From: Bacteroidetes bacterium CG2_30_32_10
Lineage (GTDB): Bacteria; Bacteroidota; Bacteroidia; Bacteroidales; CG2-30-32-10
Length of the DNA: 17,813 bases
Reading direction: 5' to 3'
NCBI GenBank assembly: GCA_001872995.1
Contig: MNXO01000115.1
Coordinates: 817 to 18,629 of the forward strand
Positions 8,446-15,623 of the stretch are shown here, piece after piece (position 1 is the stretch's first letter; the number at the start of each line of letters is the position of its first letter). The translations under genes and the position numbers were made by a program. The notes beneath the pieces are model-generated. The model had not been told where the DNA came from. It did not search any database and saw nothing but the letters and a program-made list of their open reading frames with translations.

Positions 8446-9441
8446 ATGAAAAAAATAACATTAGCATTAACCGTAATAGCTTTGATAGCCATAGGTTTTA
8501 TCTCAAGCTGTAAAAAAGACAAAAACGATGGAACACCTGTAAGTTCTGCCTATGCCAATCTAGATGACAAAACTACCACCGCAGTTGTTTCTAATATCCC
8601 TCGAATTGAATTTGGAATCAGCAAAAGCCCAATTTTAAAGCTTTATTTATCAATAACTGACCAACTTGGAGCACCTCTTAAAAATTTCAACGCTTATAAC
8701 TTCAAAGTAGAACAATCTATCGATTCTAAACCATTTGCAGTTGTTTCCAATTTTACATTAACTACCCTTTCACAACAAACTGGAAATGGCAATCTTGGAA
8801 TTGGTATAACAATGGATTACTCTGGCAGCATGGGAAGTCAGGATATTACTGATATGGAAACCGCAGTTAAAAAATTTATCAGATTAAAATCTACTGCAGA
8901 CCAGTTAGAAATTGTAAAATTTGATGACAACATTTATGTAGCTCAAAATTTTACATCTGATACTACTAAATTGATAAAAGCAGTTGATAGTCTTTATTAT
9001 TTAGGCGGTATGACAGCTTTTTGGAGTGCCTGCGATACTGCTCTTGTTGGTGCTAGCAAATTAACCGGTTTTGTTCCAGCAGTTATTGGTTTTACCGATG
9101 GTTATGACAATAGCTCTTCTATTACTCAAAGTCAATTAATAACAAAAGCTCAACAATATCAAATTCCTATTTATACTGTTGGTTTTGGCTACCCAGATTC
9201 AACATCATCTATGGCAACAATAGCCAATTCTACTGGAGGTAGATATTATTTTGCTCCAACGAGTGCACAAATACAAGACCTTTTCCAAACTATTAGTGGT
9301 CAGTTATCAAATCTTTATGTATTGACTTGGGATTTGAATACTACATCAGGCAAAACAGTGACCATTAAAGTTACTACTTCATATACTTGTGGCGCTGGTG
9401 CATTAACCTCGGTATCTGAAAAAACATTTGTAACTCCATAA
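8446..9441 (+). CDS. Lipoprotein with von Willebrand factor A domain
   Basis: This 331-residue protein has a lipoprotein signal ending in ISSC (Cys22), followed by a charged KKDKND linker. Residues ~40-110 may form a small beta domain (bacterial Ig-like or cohesin-like; not recognised). The VWA domain spans ~115-290 and has a complete MIDAS metal site: DYSGS at 124-128, the Thr in GGMTAF and the Asp in FTDGYDNS. The domain should therefore bind a divalent cation and a protein ligand. The location is the periplasm or the outer-membrane surface. The gene is bounded by a terminator on each side and has its own promoter, so it is monocistronic. Its partner and role are unknown; a link to the neighbouring T9SS gene is possible only by proximity. 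Confidence 0.88.
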   Translation: MKKITLALTVIALIAIGFISSCKKDKNDGTPVSSAYANLDDKTTTAVVSNIPRIEFGISKSPILKLYLSITDQLGAPLKNFNAYNFKVEQSIDSKPFAVVSNFTLTTLSQQTGNGNLGIGITMDYSGSMGSQDITDMETAVKKFIRLKSTADQLEIVKFDDNIYVAQNFTSDTTKLIKAVDSLYYLGGMTAFWSACDTALVGASKLTGFVPAVIGFTDGYDNSSSITQSQLITKAQQYQIPIYTVGFGYPDSTSSMATIANSTGGRYYFAPTSAQIQDLFQTISGQLSNLYVLTWDLNTTSGKTVTIKVTTSYTCGAGALTSVSEKTFVTP

Positions 9442-9478
9442 TTATAATAACAATAAGATTAAGCAGATTCATATTGTT

Positions 9479-9507
9479 AAAGGAGCGTTTTTACGCTCCT
9501 TTTTTTA
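9479..9507 (+). terminator. Rho-independent terminator after the VWA lipoprotein gene
   Basis: AAAGGAGCGT (9479-9488), loop TTTT, ACGCTCCTTT (9493-9502), followed by T to 9507. It is a GC-richer stem than most of the window and a clear intrinsic terminator. Confidence 0.92.
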
Positions 9508-9615
9508 TGGTACTATTTACAAATTCTCAATAAATTATATTATTTTTACACGCTATTAGGTTCTTGTGCTTTCATAAACTTATAAGTATTTGTTTTAAAT
9601 TAAAATAAACTCAAT

Positions 9616-10548
9616 ATGAATTATTTAGTAACAGGTGGCGCTGGTTTTATTGGCTCTAACTTAGTTAAAGCATTGTTAAGCAAAGGCGAAAACGTAAGGG
9701 TATTAGACAATTTTTCCACTGGCAAAAGAGAAAACATTTTAGAATATATTAACAATCCTAATTTTAAAATAATAGAAGGTGATTTAAGAAGTTTTCATAC
9801 GGTAAGAGATGCGGTAAAAGGTGTTGATTTTATATTGCATCAAGGTGCTTTGCCTTCGGTACAACGCTCAGTGAACGACCCTATAACTACCAATGAAGTA
9901 AACATTTCAGGCACCTTAAATATATTAGAAGCTGCTAAAGAATTTGGTGTAAAAAGAGTGGTTTTTGCTTCTTCCTCTTCTGTGTATGGTAATAGTGTTA
10001 CTTTACCTAAAGAGGAAACTATGGGTATAGCACCATTGTCGCCTTATGCTTTAAGCAAATATGCTGGAGAACGTTATTGTCAGATTTATTATCAAATATA
10101 TGGTTTAGAAACCGTTTGTTTGCGTTATTTTAATGTGTTTGGACCAAACCAAGATCCCACTTCACAATATAGTGCCGTTATTCCAAAATTTATTAAATCT
10201 ATCCTTAAAAGCGAACAACCCATTATTTTTGGTGATGGCATACAGTCAAGAGATTTTACTTTTGTAGAAAATGTAGTCTCTGCTAATTTACTAGCTTGTT
10301 CTGCCTATAATGTGGCTGGCGAAATGTTTAATATCGCTTGCGGTGCAAGATATAACCTTATTCAATTGGTAGAAGAGATTAATAAATTAATTGGAAAACA
10401 AATTCTTCCTATTTTCAAGACCGAAAGAAAAGGTGATGTAAAACATTCGCTTGCTTCTATTGAAAAAGCTAAAAAAATGTTAGGATACAATGTGCTTTTC
10501 CCTTTTGATAAAGGATTGTTAAAGACCATTGAAAGTTTAAATCAATAA
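9616..10548 (+). CDS. NAD-dependent nucleotide-sugar epimerase (extended SDR; UDP-GlcNAc/UDP-Glc 4-epimerase-like)
   Basis: This 310-residue extended short-chain dehydrogenase has the NAD-binding GGAGFIG loop at 7-13, Asp31 (VLDNFSTGKREN) for the adenosine ribose, SSSSVYG before the active site, and the catalytic YxxxK pair Tyr144/Lys148 (SPYALSKYAGE). The segment RYFNVFGPNQDPTSQYSAVIPKF resembles the WbpP-type UDP-N-acetylhexosamine 4-epimerases more than GalE. It probably supplies an epimerised sugar nucleotide for surface polysaccharide or LPS. No glycosyltransferases flank it here, so it is not part of a visible polysaccharide cluster. Exact substrate is uncertain, as related enzymes include dTDP-glucose dehydratases and uronate epimerases. 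It converges on the sensor kinase gene with 21 bp between and no obvious terminator. Confidence 0.88.
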   Translation: MNYLVTGGAGFIGSNLVKALLSKGENVRVLDNFSTGKRENILEYINNPNFKIIEGDLRSFHTVRDAVKGVDFILHQGALPSVQRSVNDPITTNEVNISGTLNILEAAKEFGVKRVVFASSSSVYGNSVTLPKEETMGIAPLSPYALSKYAGERYCQIYYQIYGLETVCLRYFNVFGPNQDPTSQYSAVIPKFIKSILKSEQPIIFGDGIQSRDFTFVENVVSANLLACSAYNVAGEMFNIACGARYNLIQLVEEINKLIGKQILPIFKTERKGDVKHSLASIEKAKKMLGYNVLFPFDKGLLKTIESLNQ

Positions 10549-10569
10549 ATTTAATATATTCTTTACCCC

Positions 10570-12417
10570 TTATGCTTTAAAATTAAACTCAATCGTAAAC
10601 TCGCTGCCTTTACCTATTTCGGAATGAATGTCAATTCTTCCATTCAAAGCATCTATTCTGGTTTTAACACTACTTAATCCAATTCCGTTGCCTTGCTTTA
10701 CTGCATTAGTATCAAATCCTTTGCCATTATCTTGAACGATTAAGCACAAACGAGTGGGTTCTTGAACCATTTGCACCATTAACTCATCTGCTTCAGCATG
10801 TTTCACTGCATTATTCATCAATTCCTGCACTATTCGGTAAGCACCTATTTCTACTTTTTGTTCTATACGTTTAAACTCGCCAAAGAATTGAAATTTAACT
10901 TTCATAGAAAGAGAAGCATTGAGCGATTCGCAAAATTCGGCAAGTGCATCCTTCAAACCAAATTTAACAAGCCCTTCTGGCATCATATTGTGTGCAACTC
11001 TTCTTAATTCTTTAATGGAAGTATCGAGCATATCTAAAGCGTTGTCAAATGATTTTACATTTTTGCTTGGTATAATCATATTGCCTTTTATGTTGCTAAA
11101 TGACAATTTAACACCAGAAAGCAAGCCACCCAAGCCATCATGCAAATCGCGTGCTATTCTTTTTCTTTCTATTTCTTCGGCTTCGAGCACCAATTGCGTA
11201 GATATAAGTTGATGCTCTCTTTTGAGTTCTCTAATTTTTTGTTCCTTAATTTCAACAGTTTGTTCAGCTATTATTCGCTTTGTTCTTACTTTAAGAATAA
11301 TATAAAGCCCCAATAAAATGATGGTAAGTAGGATGAATACCAATATTGAAATAAACTGGTTTTGCTTTTTCTCTTTTAAATTTAAACTAAGTATTTCTTT
11401 TTCTTTCTTTTCGGATTGGTATTTGGTTTCAAGTTCAAAAATTTGTAAAGATTTTTTGTTATTGTAAATGGAATCTCTGATGGTCATATATTTTACATAG
11501 CTATCTCTCGCATTTTTGTAATCACCAGCCATGTCGTAAGTATAGGCTAACTCTTCATAGACAAATTGAATGCCTTGTGTAAGGTGTCTTTTATTTCCTT
11601 CGTCTATACACTGTAAATAGTACTTGGCTGATTGGTCATATTGTTTTAACTGACAATAAGACCTACCTAAATTATATAAGATTTCGGTGATTTCATTCCA
11701 ATTTTCATTTTTCTGATAATATTCGAGCGACTCAGTTAGATACCAAATTGCTTTTTGAGGTTGTGCAAGCTTGTTATATATTCTACCTAAACTGCTATAA
11801 TCTGCTATAATACTGGCTTGGTTATTGATGAGTGTGCTTAAATACAACGATTTTACATAATATTCAAGAGCTGTAGTAAAATCCTCGTGTTTTTGCTGTG
11901 AGGTTCTTGTTTCACAAAACTCTCTGGATGAATAAAGGCTTCCAATGTGCCTTATCGTCTTTGCAATATTCAGGGTATCCTTATATTTTTCATAAATGTA
12001 TAAAGCCTTTGAATAATACTGCAATGATTTTTTAAAGTTTTCTAATAATTGATAAATTCTACCCAAATCGTTTTGTAAATCTGCAATTCTTCTATTATCT
12101 TGTCTTTTCTCTTCAATTTTCAATGCTTCTACAAAGAAATAAGTTGCTTTGCCAAAATCTTCTTTTAAAACATAACAGTTGCCAAGACTTTCACTTGAAA
12201 GCGAAATATGTTTTGAAGAAGAACCTTTTAAAGCAAAAGCCATTGCTTTGCTTGCATATAGGAATGCAGAATCGGTATTTAAATCTATAAATCGATTTGC
12301 TTTAGCTAACAATTGATTAATAGCATTGGTATCTGATGCTGTTTTTGTTTGCGAAAGACATAAAAGGGAGGAGAACAAAAACAAATAGATAAAATAGGTA
12401 ATCCGTATCATATTCAA
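10570..12417 (-). CDS. TPR-containing sensor histidine kinase (NarL-type, HisKA_3)
   Basis: This 615-residue protein has a signal peptide at 1-23 (MNMIRITYF..LCLSQ), then tetratricopeptide repeats over ~35-320 in the periplasm (for example YNLGRSYCQLKQYDQSAKYY), a coiled-coil piece, one membrane helix at ~355-378, and a kinase core. The phosphoacceptor is His426 in RKRIARDLHDGLGGLLSG, typical of HisKA_3/HPK7 kinases. The ATPase domain follows, with N box ELMNNAVKHAE (~533-543), DNGKGFD (~567) and GIGLSSVKTR. Kinases of this class normally act on NarL/FixJ-type regulators with an HTH-LuxR domain. No such gene is in the window, so it is an orphan here. The nearest same-strand gene is the small STAS/SEC14-like frame 175 bp upstream. 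Confidence 0.93.
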   Translation of the reverse strand: MNMIRITYFIYLFLFSSLLCLSQTKTASDTNAINQLLAKANRFIDLNTDSAFLYASKAMAFALKGSSSKHISLSSESLGNCYVLKEDFGKATYFFVEALKIEEKRQDNRRIADLQNDLGRIYQLLENFKKSLQYYSKALYIYEKYKDTLNIAKTIRHIGSLYSSREFCETRTSQQKHEDFTTALEYYVKSLYLSTLINNQASIIADYSSLGRIYNKLAQPQKAIWYLTESLEYYQKNENWNEITEILYNLGRSYCQLKQYDQSAKYYLQCIDEGNKRHLTQGIQFVYEELAYTYDMAGDYKNARDSYVKYMTIRDSIYNNKKSLQIFELETKYQSEKKEKEILSLNLKEKKQNQFISILVFILLTIILLGLYIILKVRTKRIIAEQTVEIKEQKIRELKREHQLISTQLVLEAEEIERKRIARDLHDGLGGLLSGVKLSFSNIKGNMIIPSKNVKSFDNALDMLDTSIKELRRVAHNMMPEGLVKFGLKDALAEFCESLNASLSMKVKFQFFGEFKRIEQKVEIGAYRIVQELMNNAVKHAEADELMVQMVQEPTRLCLIVQDNGKGFDTNAVKQGNGIGLSSVKTRIDALNGRIDIHSEIGKGSEFTIEFNFKA

Positions 12418-12434
12418 AAAGTATTTTTTGTAAC

Positions 12435-12477
12435 CCTTTAAAAAAGATTATACAAAAGTATAATTAGTTTTTAAAGG
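12435..12477. repeat. 43-bp nested palindrome upstream of the TPR kinase gene
   Basis: Outer arms CCTTTAAAAA (12435-12444) and TTTTTAAAGG (12468-12477) pair perfectly. Inner arms ATTATAC (12447-12453) and GTATAAT (12458-12464) pair around an AAAA loop, with only AG/TAG unpaired between. On the minus strand a -7-like TACTTTTG (12460-12453) sits inside it, but no -33 box is seen at the right distance. It begins 18 bp before the kinase start codon, so it could be an operator, a leader hairpin or a weak terminator of the upstream gene. Confidence 0.6.
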
Positions 12478-12592
12478 CTTGGGTAAAATTTATACAATGC
12501 TTTGAATACTCATAAATTAATAACCTATAGTTTAAAATATAGCATCTTTGTTCAAGGCTCGCAATTTCACATCAACAACAATCTCAAAATCT

Positions 12593-12871
12593 TTATTTTA
12601 CAAGCCAATCTTTAGCTTTTTCGCTCGAATCAAATACTTCTATACCTATATTGGCAAAAACACTAATTGCTTTTACAAAAGTAAGTTTCAATCCACTAAT
12701 GCCAATCACAGCTTCTTTTTTAATTAAATGCTTTTCAAGCTTGCCGTCTTCTTTGAGCCTTTTAATAGTATTTGAATCAGCATAAGAACCCGCAACATCA
12801 ATCAGTAATAGAATGTTTGTTCCAGCTTTTTTTAAAATAAAATCTCTGGCTTCATCAAACACTGCATACAT
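12593..12871 (-). CDS. STAS/SEC14-like (SpoIIAA-like) small protein, downstream open part
   Basis: This 92-codon frame begins at ATG 12871 and is only the downstream part of a longer reading frame (see the pseudogene entry). It holds most of the SpoIIAA-like fold: strand NILLLIDVAGSYADS, a Lys-rich helix, then KKEAVIGISGLKLTFVKAISVF and the typical ending IEVFDSSEKAKDWLVK. Members of this family are ~120-residue cytoplasmic proteins of uncertain role, distantly related to anti-sigma-antagonist STAS and lipid-binding SEC14 domains. The frame lacks the first beta hairpin. GAGGAA directly abuts the ATG, too close for a normal ribosome site, and those bases also encode the Glu-Glu of the longer frame. 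Whether this shortened form is made is unknown. Confidence 0.6.
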   Translation of the reverse strand: MYAVFDEARDFILKKAGTNILLLIDVAGSYADSNTIKRLKEDGKLEKHLIKKEAVIGISGLKLTFVKAISVFANIGIEVFDSSEKAKDWLVK

Positions 12872-12961
12872 TTCCTCTGGTCTCTAATAATTGAGATTGG
12901 TATAATCCAAAAATAAGATTTGTTTATTTTTGTATGTAATCCATTTGATTCGTTCTTTCAT
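12593..12961 (-). pseudogene. Full-length STAS/SEC14-like gene interrupted by an in-frame TAG
   Basis: Translating from ATG 12961-12959 gives 25 codons (MKERIKWITYKNKQILFLDY, then TNLNY), then TAG at 12886-12884, then RPEE leading directly into the 92-codon frame at 12871. The upstream peptide has the N-terminal strands expected of this family, and the rebuilt product of ~122 residues has the family length. A consensus promoter lies just upstream of 12961, not upstream of 12871. The interruption could be a nonsense mutation, a sequencing error or a read-through stop. TAG is an ordinary terminal stop elsewhere in the window (the response regulator at 16460-16462 and the gene at 16533-16535). 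Confidence 0.75.
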
Positions 12962-12981
12962 ACTTGTTACGTATTATTTTA

Positions 12982-13012
12982 CAAATATAATTATCAATAC
13001 TAAAAAAACAAA
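12982..13012 (-). promoter_or_regulatory. Consensus promoter of the STAS/SEC14-like gene
   Basis: On the minus strand TTTG (13012-13009), a 19-bp spacer and TATATTTG (12989-12982) match the Bacteroidota consensus exactly. The expected transcript start is ~15 nt before ATG 12961, which supports that ATG as the original start. Confidence 0.7.
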
Positions 13013-13079
13013 TTATTTTTAAAATAAATTGCCACCAAGTTGAAGCTAAAAAGTAATTTCATTCACCCAATAATCCAAC

Positions 13080-13108
13080 TTGTCGGAAAAAGATTTACTT
13101 TACATTTG
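13080..13108 (+). promoter_or_regulatory. Promoter of the GldM-like/LytS/LytTR gene group
   Basis: TTG (13080-13082), an 18-bp spacer and TACATTTG (13101-13108). It gives a leader of ~43 nt before ATG 13158. The TTG at 13080 could be mistaken for a start codon but is better read as the -33 box. Confidence 0.6.
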
Positions 13109-13157
13109 TAATGTGTTTACTTTGCTGCATAATTTAATTTTTAAAAACCAGCAAACT

Positions 13158-14612
13158 ATGAAAACAAAACTCTTGATAATTATAGGAATATTATTTCCGC
13201 TCTTTGCTTTTTCGCAAACAAAACCAGAAGATTTTAAATGGGAAGGAGGACGAAGTTATTTAAACAACTTTGAGGTTTCTTATTTAAAAGACCAATACAA
13301 CACCATGTATTATTTGATGGATAATTATATTATGATTACCTCAAATATGAAAGGAGTGAAACCCAAAAAAGTTGAATTTGAAAATGGGGATATTAAAAAG
13401 ATTTCAGAAAGTGTTTATTGCATAAAGCCTAAAAAATTAGGGAGGAGCTTGTTAACCATAGACGAGGATTCTCATTCTTATTTAGTTAAGGAATTACCGA
13501 AAGAAAAAATTAATATAAAATTTTCTGCTAGCACCAGCCCATTCAATGATTGCGTTTCTATTGATGAGCTATATAATTCTAATGAAATGATTGCCATATT
13601 TAATAACCAAAAGATTAAAATCAAATCATTTGATATAGGATTTTCAAGCAAAACTCCTGATTACTATTTATTGTGCACAAGTTATGATACCCTATCAGGA
13701 GAATTAAAGAAACTACTAAAAGAAAACATCAGGATTAATAGTACAGTTAAAATTGATTTTATAAAAATTTATTATTATGATACCTTAATGGCATTGCCAC
13801 ATGTTGAAATAAAAGTTGTTGATAATTACCAAAATGAATTTATCAGAAGAACCTTAAAATTATCTCCAATTACAAATGAAATGGACTTAATGAAAAACGA
13901 TTTGAGAATTAAAATTACTGGTAATCCTCAGAAAGAAGATATTAAAACCATTCAGGATTTGGCAAATGAATTAAACGGAATACTAGAAACCATTAAGGTG
14001 AAAATTGTTGATAAGCAACCTTCCTTAACCATTGAATTCGATACAAGCAGTTATAGAACTTATCTACCCAAAAACAGTTCAGAATCAGAAAAAAAAGATT
14101 TTGATAATAAACAAATGATTAATTATTTTAAAACAGATTCCTTATTTATTGCAAAGGGCTATAAAAGAATATATGATGGTTATTTACTTGAAAAAACTAA
14201 TCTATTTTTCTCTTTTAATAAAAAATATTGGATGTATTATAATCATTGGGGTAAAGGGGAAAGAAGCGACTATGAGCAAAAAATGATAAGAATCATTTTA
14301 AGAAGAAATATTATTGGGTTACTCGCTAATATATATGATAATAAATTCGATTATTCTTTTTCTTCAAGATATAGTTTTGATACCGACTTAACCTCAAACG
14401 AAAAATATTTGCTTAAAACACTTTATTCGGATGGAGGCGAAGAAAAAGTAAAGAAGCTATTGAATGAAGGAAATATAAGGGAAGATAAAACGCCACTTTA
14501 TATCATTATGTTAGTCCTTTGCATGAGCTTACTTTTTGTTTTCTCCGAAATATACCATTACTACGGACTAAGCAATCGTATTGGTAAAATAAAAGTTAAA
14601 ATACTTAAATGA
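13158..14612 (+). CDS. Exported protein with GldM C-terminal-like region and C-terminal membrane helix (possible receptor part of the following kinase)
   Basis: ATG 13158 is preferred over an in-frame TTG at 13080 because it starts directly with a signal peptide (MKTKLLIIIGILFPLFAFSQ) and lies after the promoter. The product is 484 residues. Residues ~46-222 resemble the D3-D4 domains of the T9SS/gliding motor protein GldM/PorM: YNTMYYLMDNYIMI, then SVYCIKPKKLGRSLLTI, then KIKSFDIGF, KKLLKEN and STVKIDFIKIYYYD. Residues ~244-430 weakly resemble DUF2927, with EKYLLKTLYSD near the end but no convincing zinc-binding residues. A membrane helix spans ~446-466. GldM's own N-terminal membrane helix and D1-D2 are absent, so this is not GldM. 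The stop is TGA, and the same frame continues open into the LytS kinase; see that entry. The domain calls come from pattern resemblance only. Confidence 0.7.
   Translation: MKTKLLIIIGILFPLFAFSQTKPEDFKWEGGRSYLNNFEVSYLKDQYNTMYYLMDNYIMITSNMKGVKPKKVEFENGDIKKISESVYCIKPKKLGRSLLTIDEDSHSYLVKELPKEKINIKFSASTSPFNDCVSIDELYNSNEMIAIFNNQKIKIKSFDIGFSSKTPDYYLLCTSYDTLSGELKKLLKENIRINSTVKIDFIKIYYYDTLMALPHVEIKVVDNYQNEFIRRTLKLSPITNEMDLMKNDLRIKITGNPQKEDIKTIQDLANELNGILETIKVKIVDKQPSLTIEFDTSSYRTYLPKNSSESEKKDFDNKQMINYFKTDSLFIAKGYKRIYDGYLLEKTNLFFSFNKKYWMYYNHWGKGERSDYEQKMIRIILRRNIIGLLANIYDNKFDYSFSSRYSFDTDLTSNEKYLLKTLYSDGGEEKVKKLLNEGNIREDKTPLYIIMLVLCMSLLFVFSEIYHYYGLSNRIGKIKVKILK
14610..14612 (+). other. In-frame TGA separating the GldM-like protein from the LytS kinase
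   Basis: The codon before is AAA (Lys484), and the codons after (ATC ATC GAA TCG ATT CTG) stay open in the same frame to TAA at 15609-15611. This is the only TGA terminating a gene in the window; the other stops are TAA or TAG. An ATGA overlap (ATG 14609) exists, but that ATG is in another frame and stops after 27 codons. Confidence 0.8.
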
Positions 14613-14708
14613 ATCATCGAATCGATTCTGGTTGCTCAAATTCCTGTTATCGCTATTTTTATTTTACTAATATCAGCCCTTCTACATGGTGATTTTCATG
14701 AGATTGGG

Positions 14709-15611
14709 TTGTTATTATATTTTGAATTCTTTTTTATTCCATTTACATTATTGGTAGGCTTATTTTTCTTAGGTATTGATTATTTACTCAATAAAATTAA
14801 AATTAATTGGATGGTCATCATTTTAAATTTATTCTTATCATTCTTTAGTGTTGCCATTGCATACCAATTAATATATCTCTATATTTCACCTGAAATCATA
14901 CAACCTAATACGCTGGAAGCGGAAATATTGATAATCCCGTTTTTAATAACATTGTACCGATTATATTCCCGTTTCCAAACAAAAAAAATAGCCGGTTTGT
15001 TGCAAGAAAAAGAACTGGAACTAAGCAAACAAAAAGAACTGAAATTCAAATCGGACCTCAATGCTTTGCAGGCACGCATTAATCCACATTTTTTATATAA
15101 TGCTTTAAATTCATTGGCGTCATTGGCACCAATCGATTCGGGGAGAACTGAAAAAATGGCACTATCACTGTCTAAACTATTCAGATATAACATTAACAAA
15201 ACGAATGAACATCTTGCTACCTTGAAAGAAGAAATTGAAATGGCAGACATCTATTTGGATATTGAAAAAAACAGGTTTGAAGACAAACTCACTTATCGTA
15301 TTGAACTGCAAGAACAATTGAATGATTTTAAAATACCTAAGTTTATATTGCAACCGCTTGCCGAAAATGCTGTGAAGCACGGTATTTCTAAAATGGTGGA
15401 CAAAGGGATTATCCGAATCAATATATTTGAACAAGCACAAAAGGTGGTGATAGAAATATATGACAATGGTCCCGATTTTCCCACTGGTTTAATGTCGGGT
15501 TATGGGCTGCAAAATACTTATGAAAAACTTAAGTTACTTTATAAAAAACCATTCGATATTGCTTTTATCAATACACCGGAAAAGAAATTAGTGATAACTT
15601 TGACGAAATAA
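14709..15611 (+). CDS. LytS/YehU-type membrane histidine kinase, start uncertain
   Basis: The kinase core is clear: phosphoacceptor His in RINPHFLYNALNSLASL (codon 15087-15089), a conserved LSKLFRYNI and LKEEIEMADIYLDIEKNRF segment, N box ILQPLAENAVKHGI, then YDNGPDFP and GYGLQNTYEKLKLLY of the ATPase domain. Membrane helices precede it (LLLYFEFFFIPFTLLVGLFF; VIILNLFLSFFSVAIAYQLI; ILIIPFLITLYRLY) with a coiled coil before the His. The coordinates use TTG 14709, but this lies at the edge of a membrane helix and has no ribosome site. The frame is open back to 14613 and encodes another helix (SILVAQIPVIAIFILLISAL) with no ATG. This suggests the kinase was once, or still is, fused to the upstream protein. 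It should phosphorylate the LytTR regulator 95 bp downstream. Confidence 0.82.
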   Translation: MLLYFEFFFIPFTLLVGLFFLGIDYLLNKIKINWMVIILNLFLSFFSVAIAYQLIYLYISPEIIQPNTLEAEILIIPFLITLYRLYSRFQTKKIAGLLQEKELELSKQKELKFKSDLNALQARINPHFLYNALNSLASLAPIDSGRTEKMALSLSKLFRYNINKTNEHLATLKEEIEMADIYLDIEKNRFEDKLTYRIELQEQLNDFKIPKFILQPLAENAVKHGISKMVDKGIIRINIFEQAQKVVIEIYDNGPDFPTGLMSGYGLQNTYEKLKLLYKKPFDIAFINTPEKKLVITLTK

Positions 15612-15623
15612 ATATTAGTGATA

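Noticed and set aside
13080..13082. TTG as the start of the GldM-like protein
   Set aside because: It coincides with the -33 box of a promoter, would place 26 non-signal residues before the signal peptide, and ATG 13158 fits better.
13036..13082. CAAGTTG / CAACTTG inverted repeat between the two divergent promoters
   Set aside because: The arms are only 7 bp and 33 bp apart; this can easily occur by chance in such a region.
14610..14612. TGA reassigned to tryptophan or coding selenocysteine
   Set aside because: Trp is coded by TGG throughout, no other long gene has an in-frame TGA, and the sequence context is not a known selenoprotein motif.
14609..14692. Overlapping ATGA start of a translationally coupled small gene
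   Set aside because: That ATG is out of frame with the kinase and gives only 27 codons without a recognisable feature.
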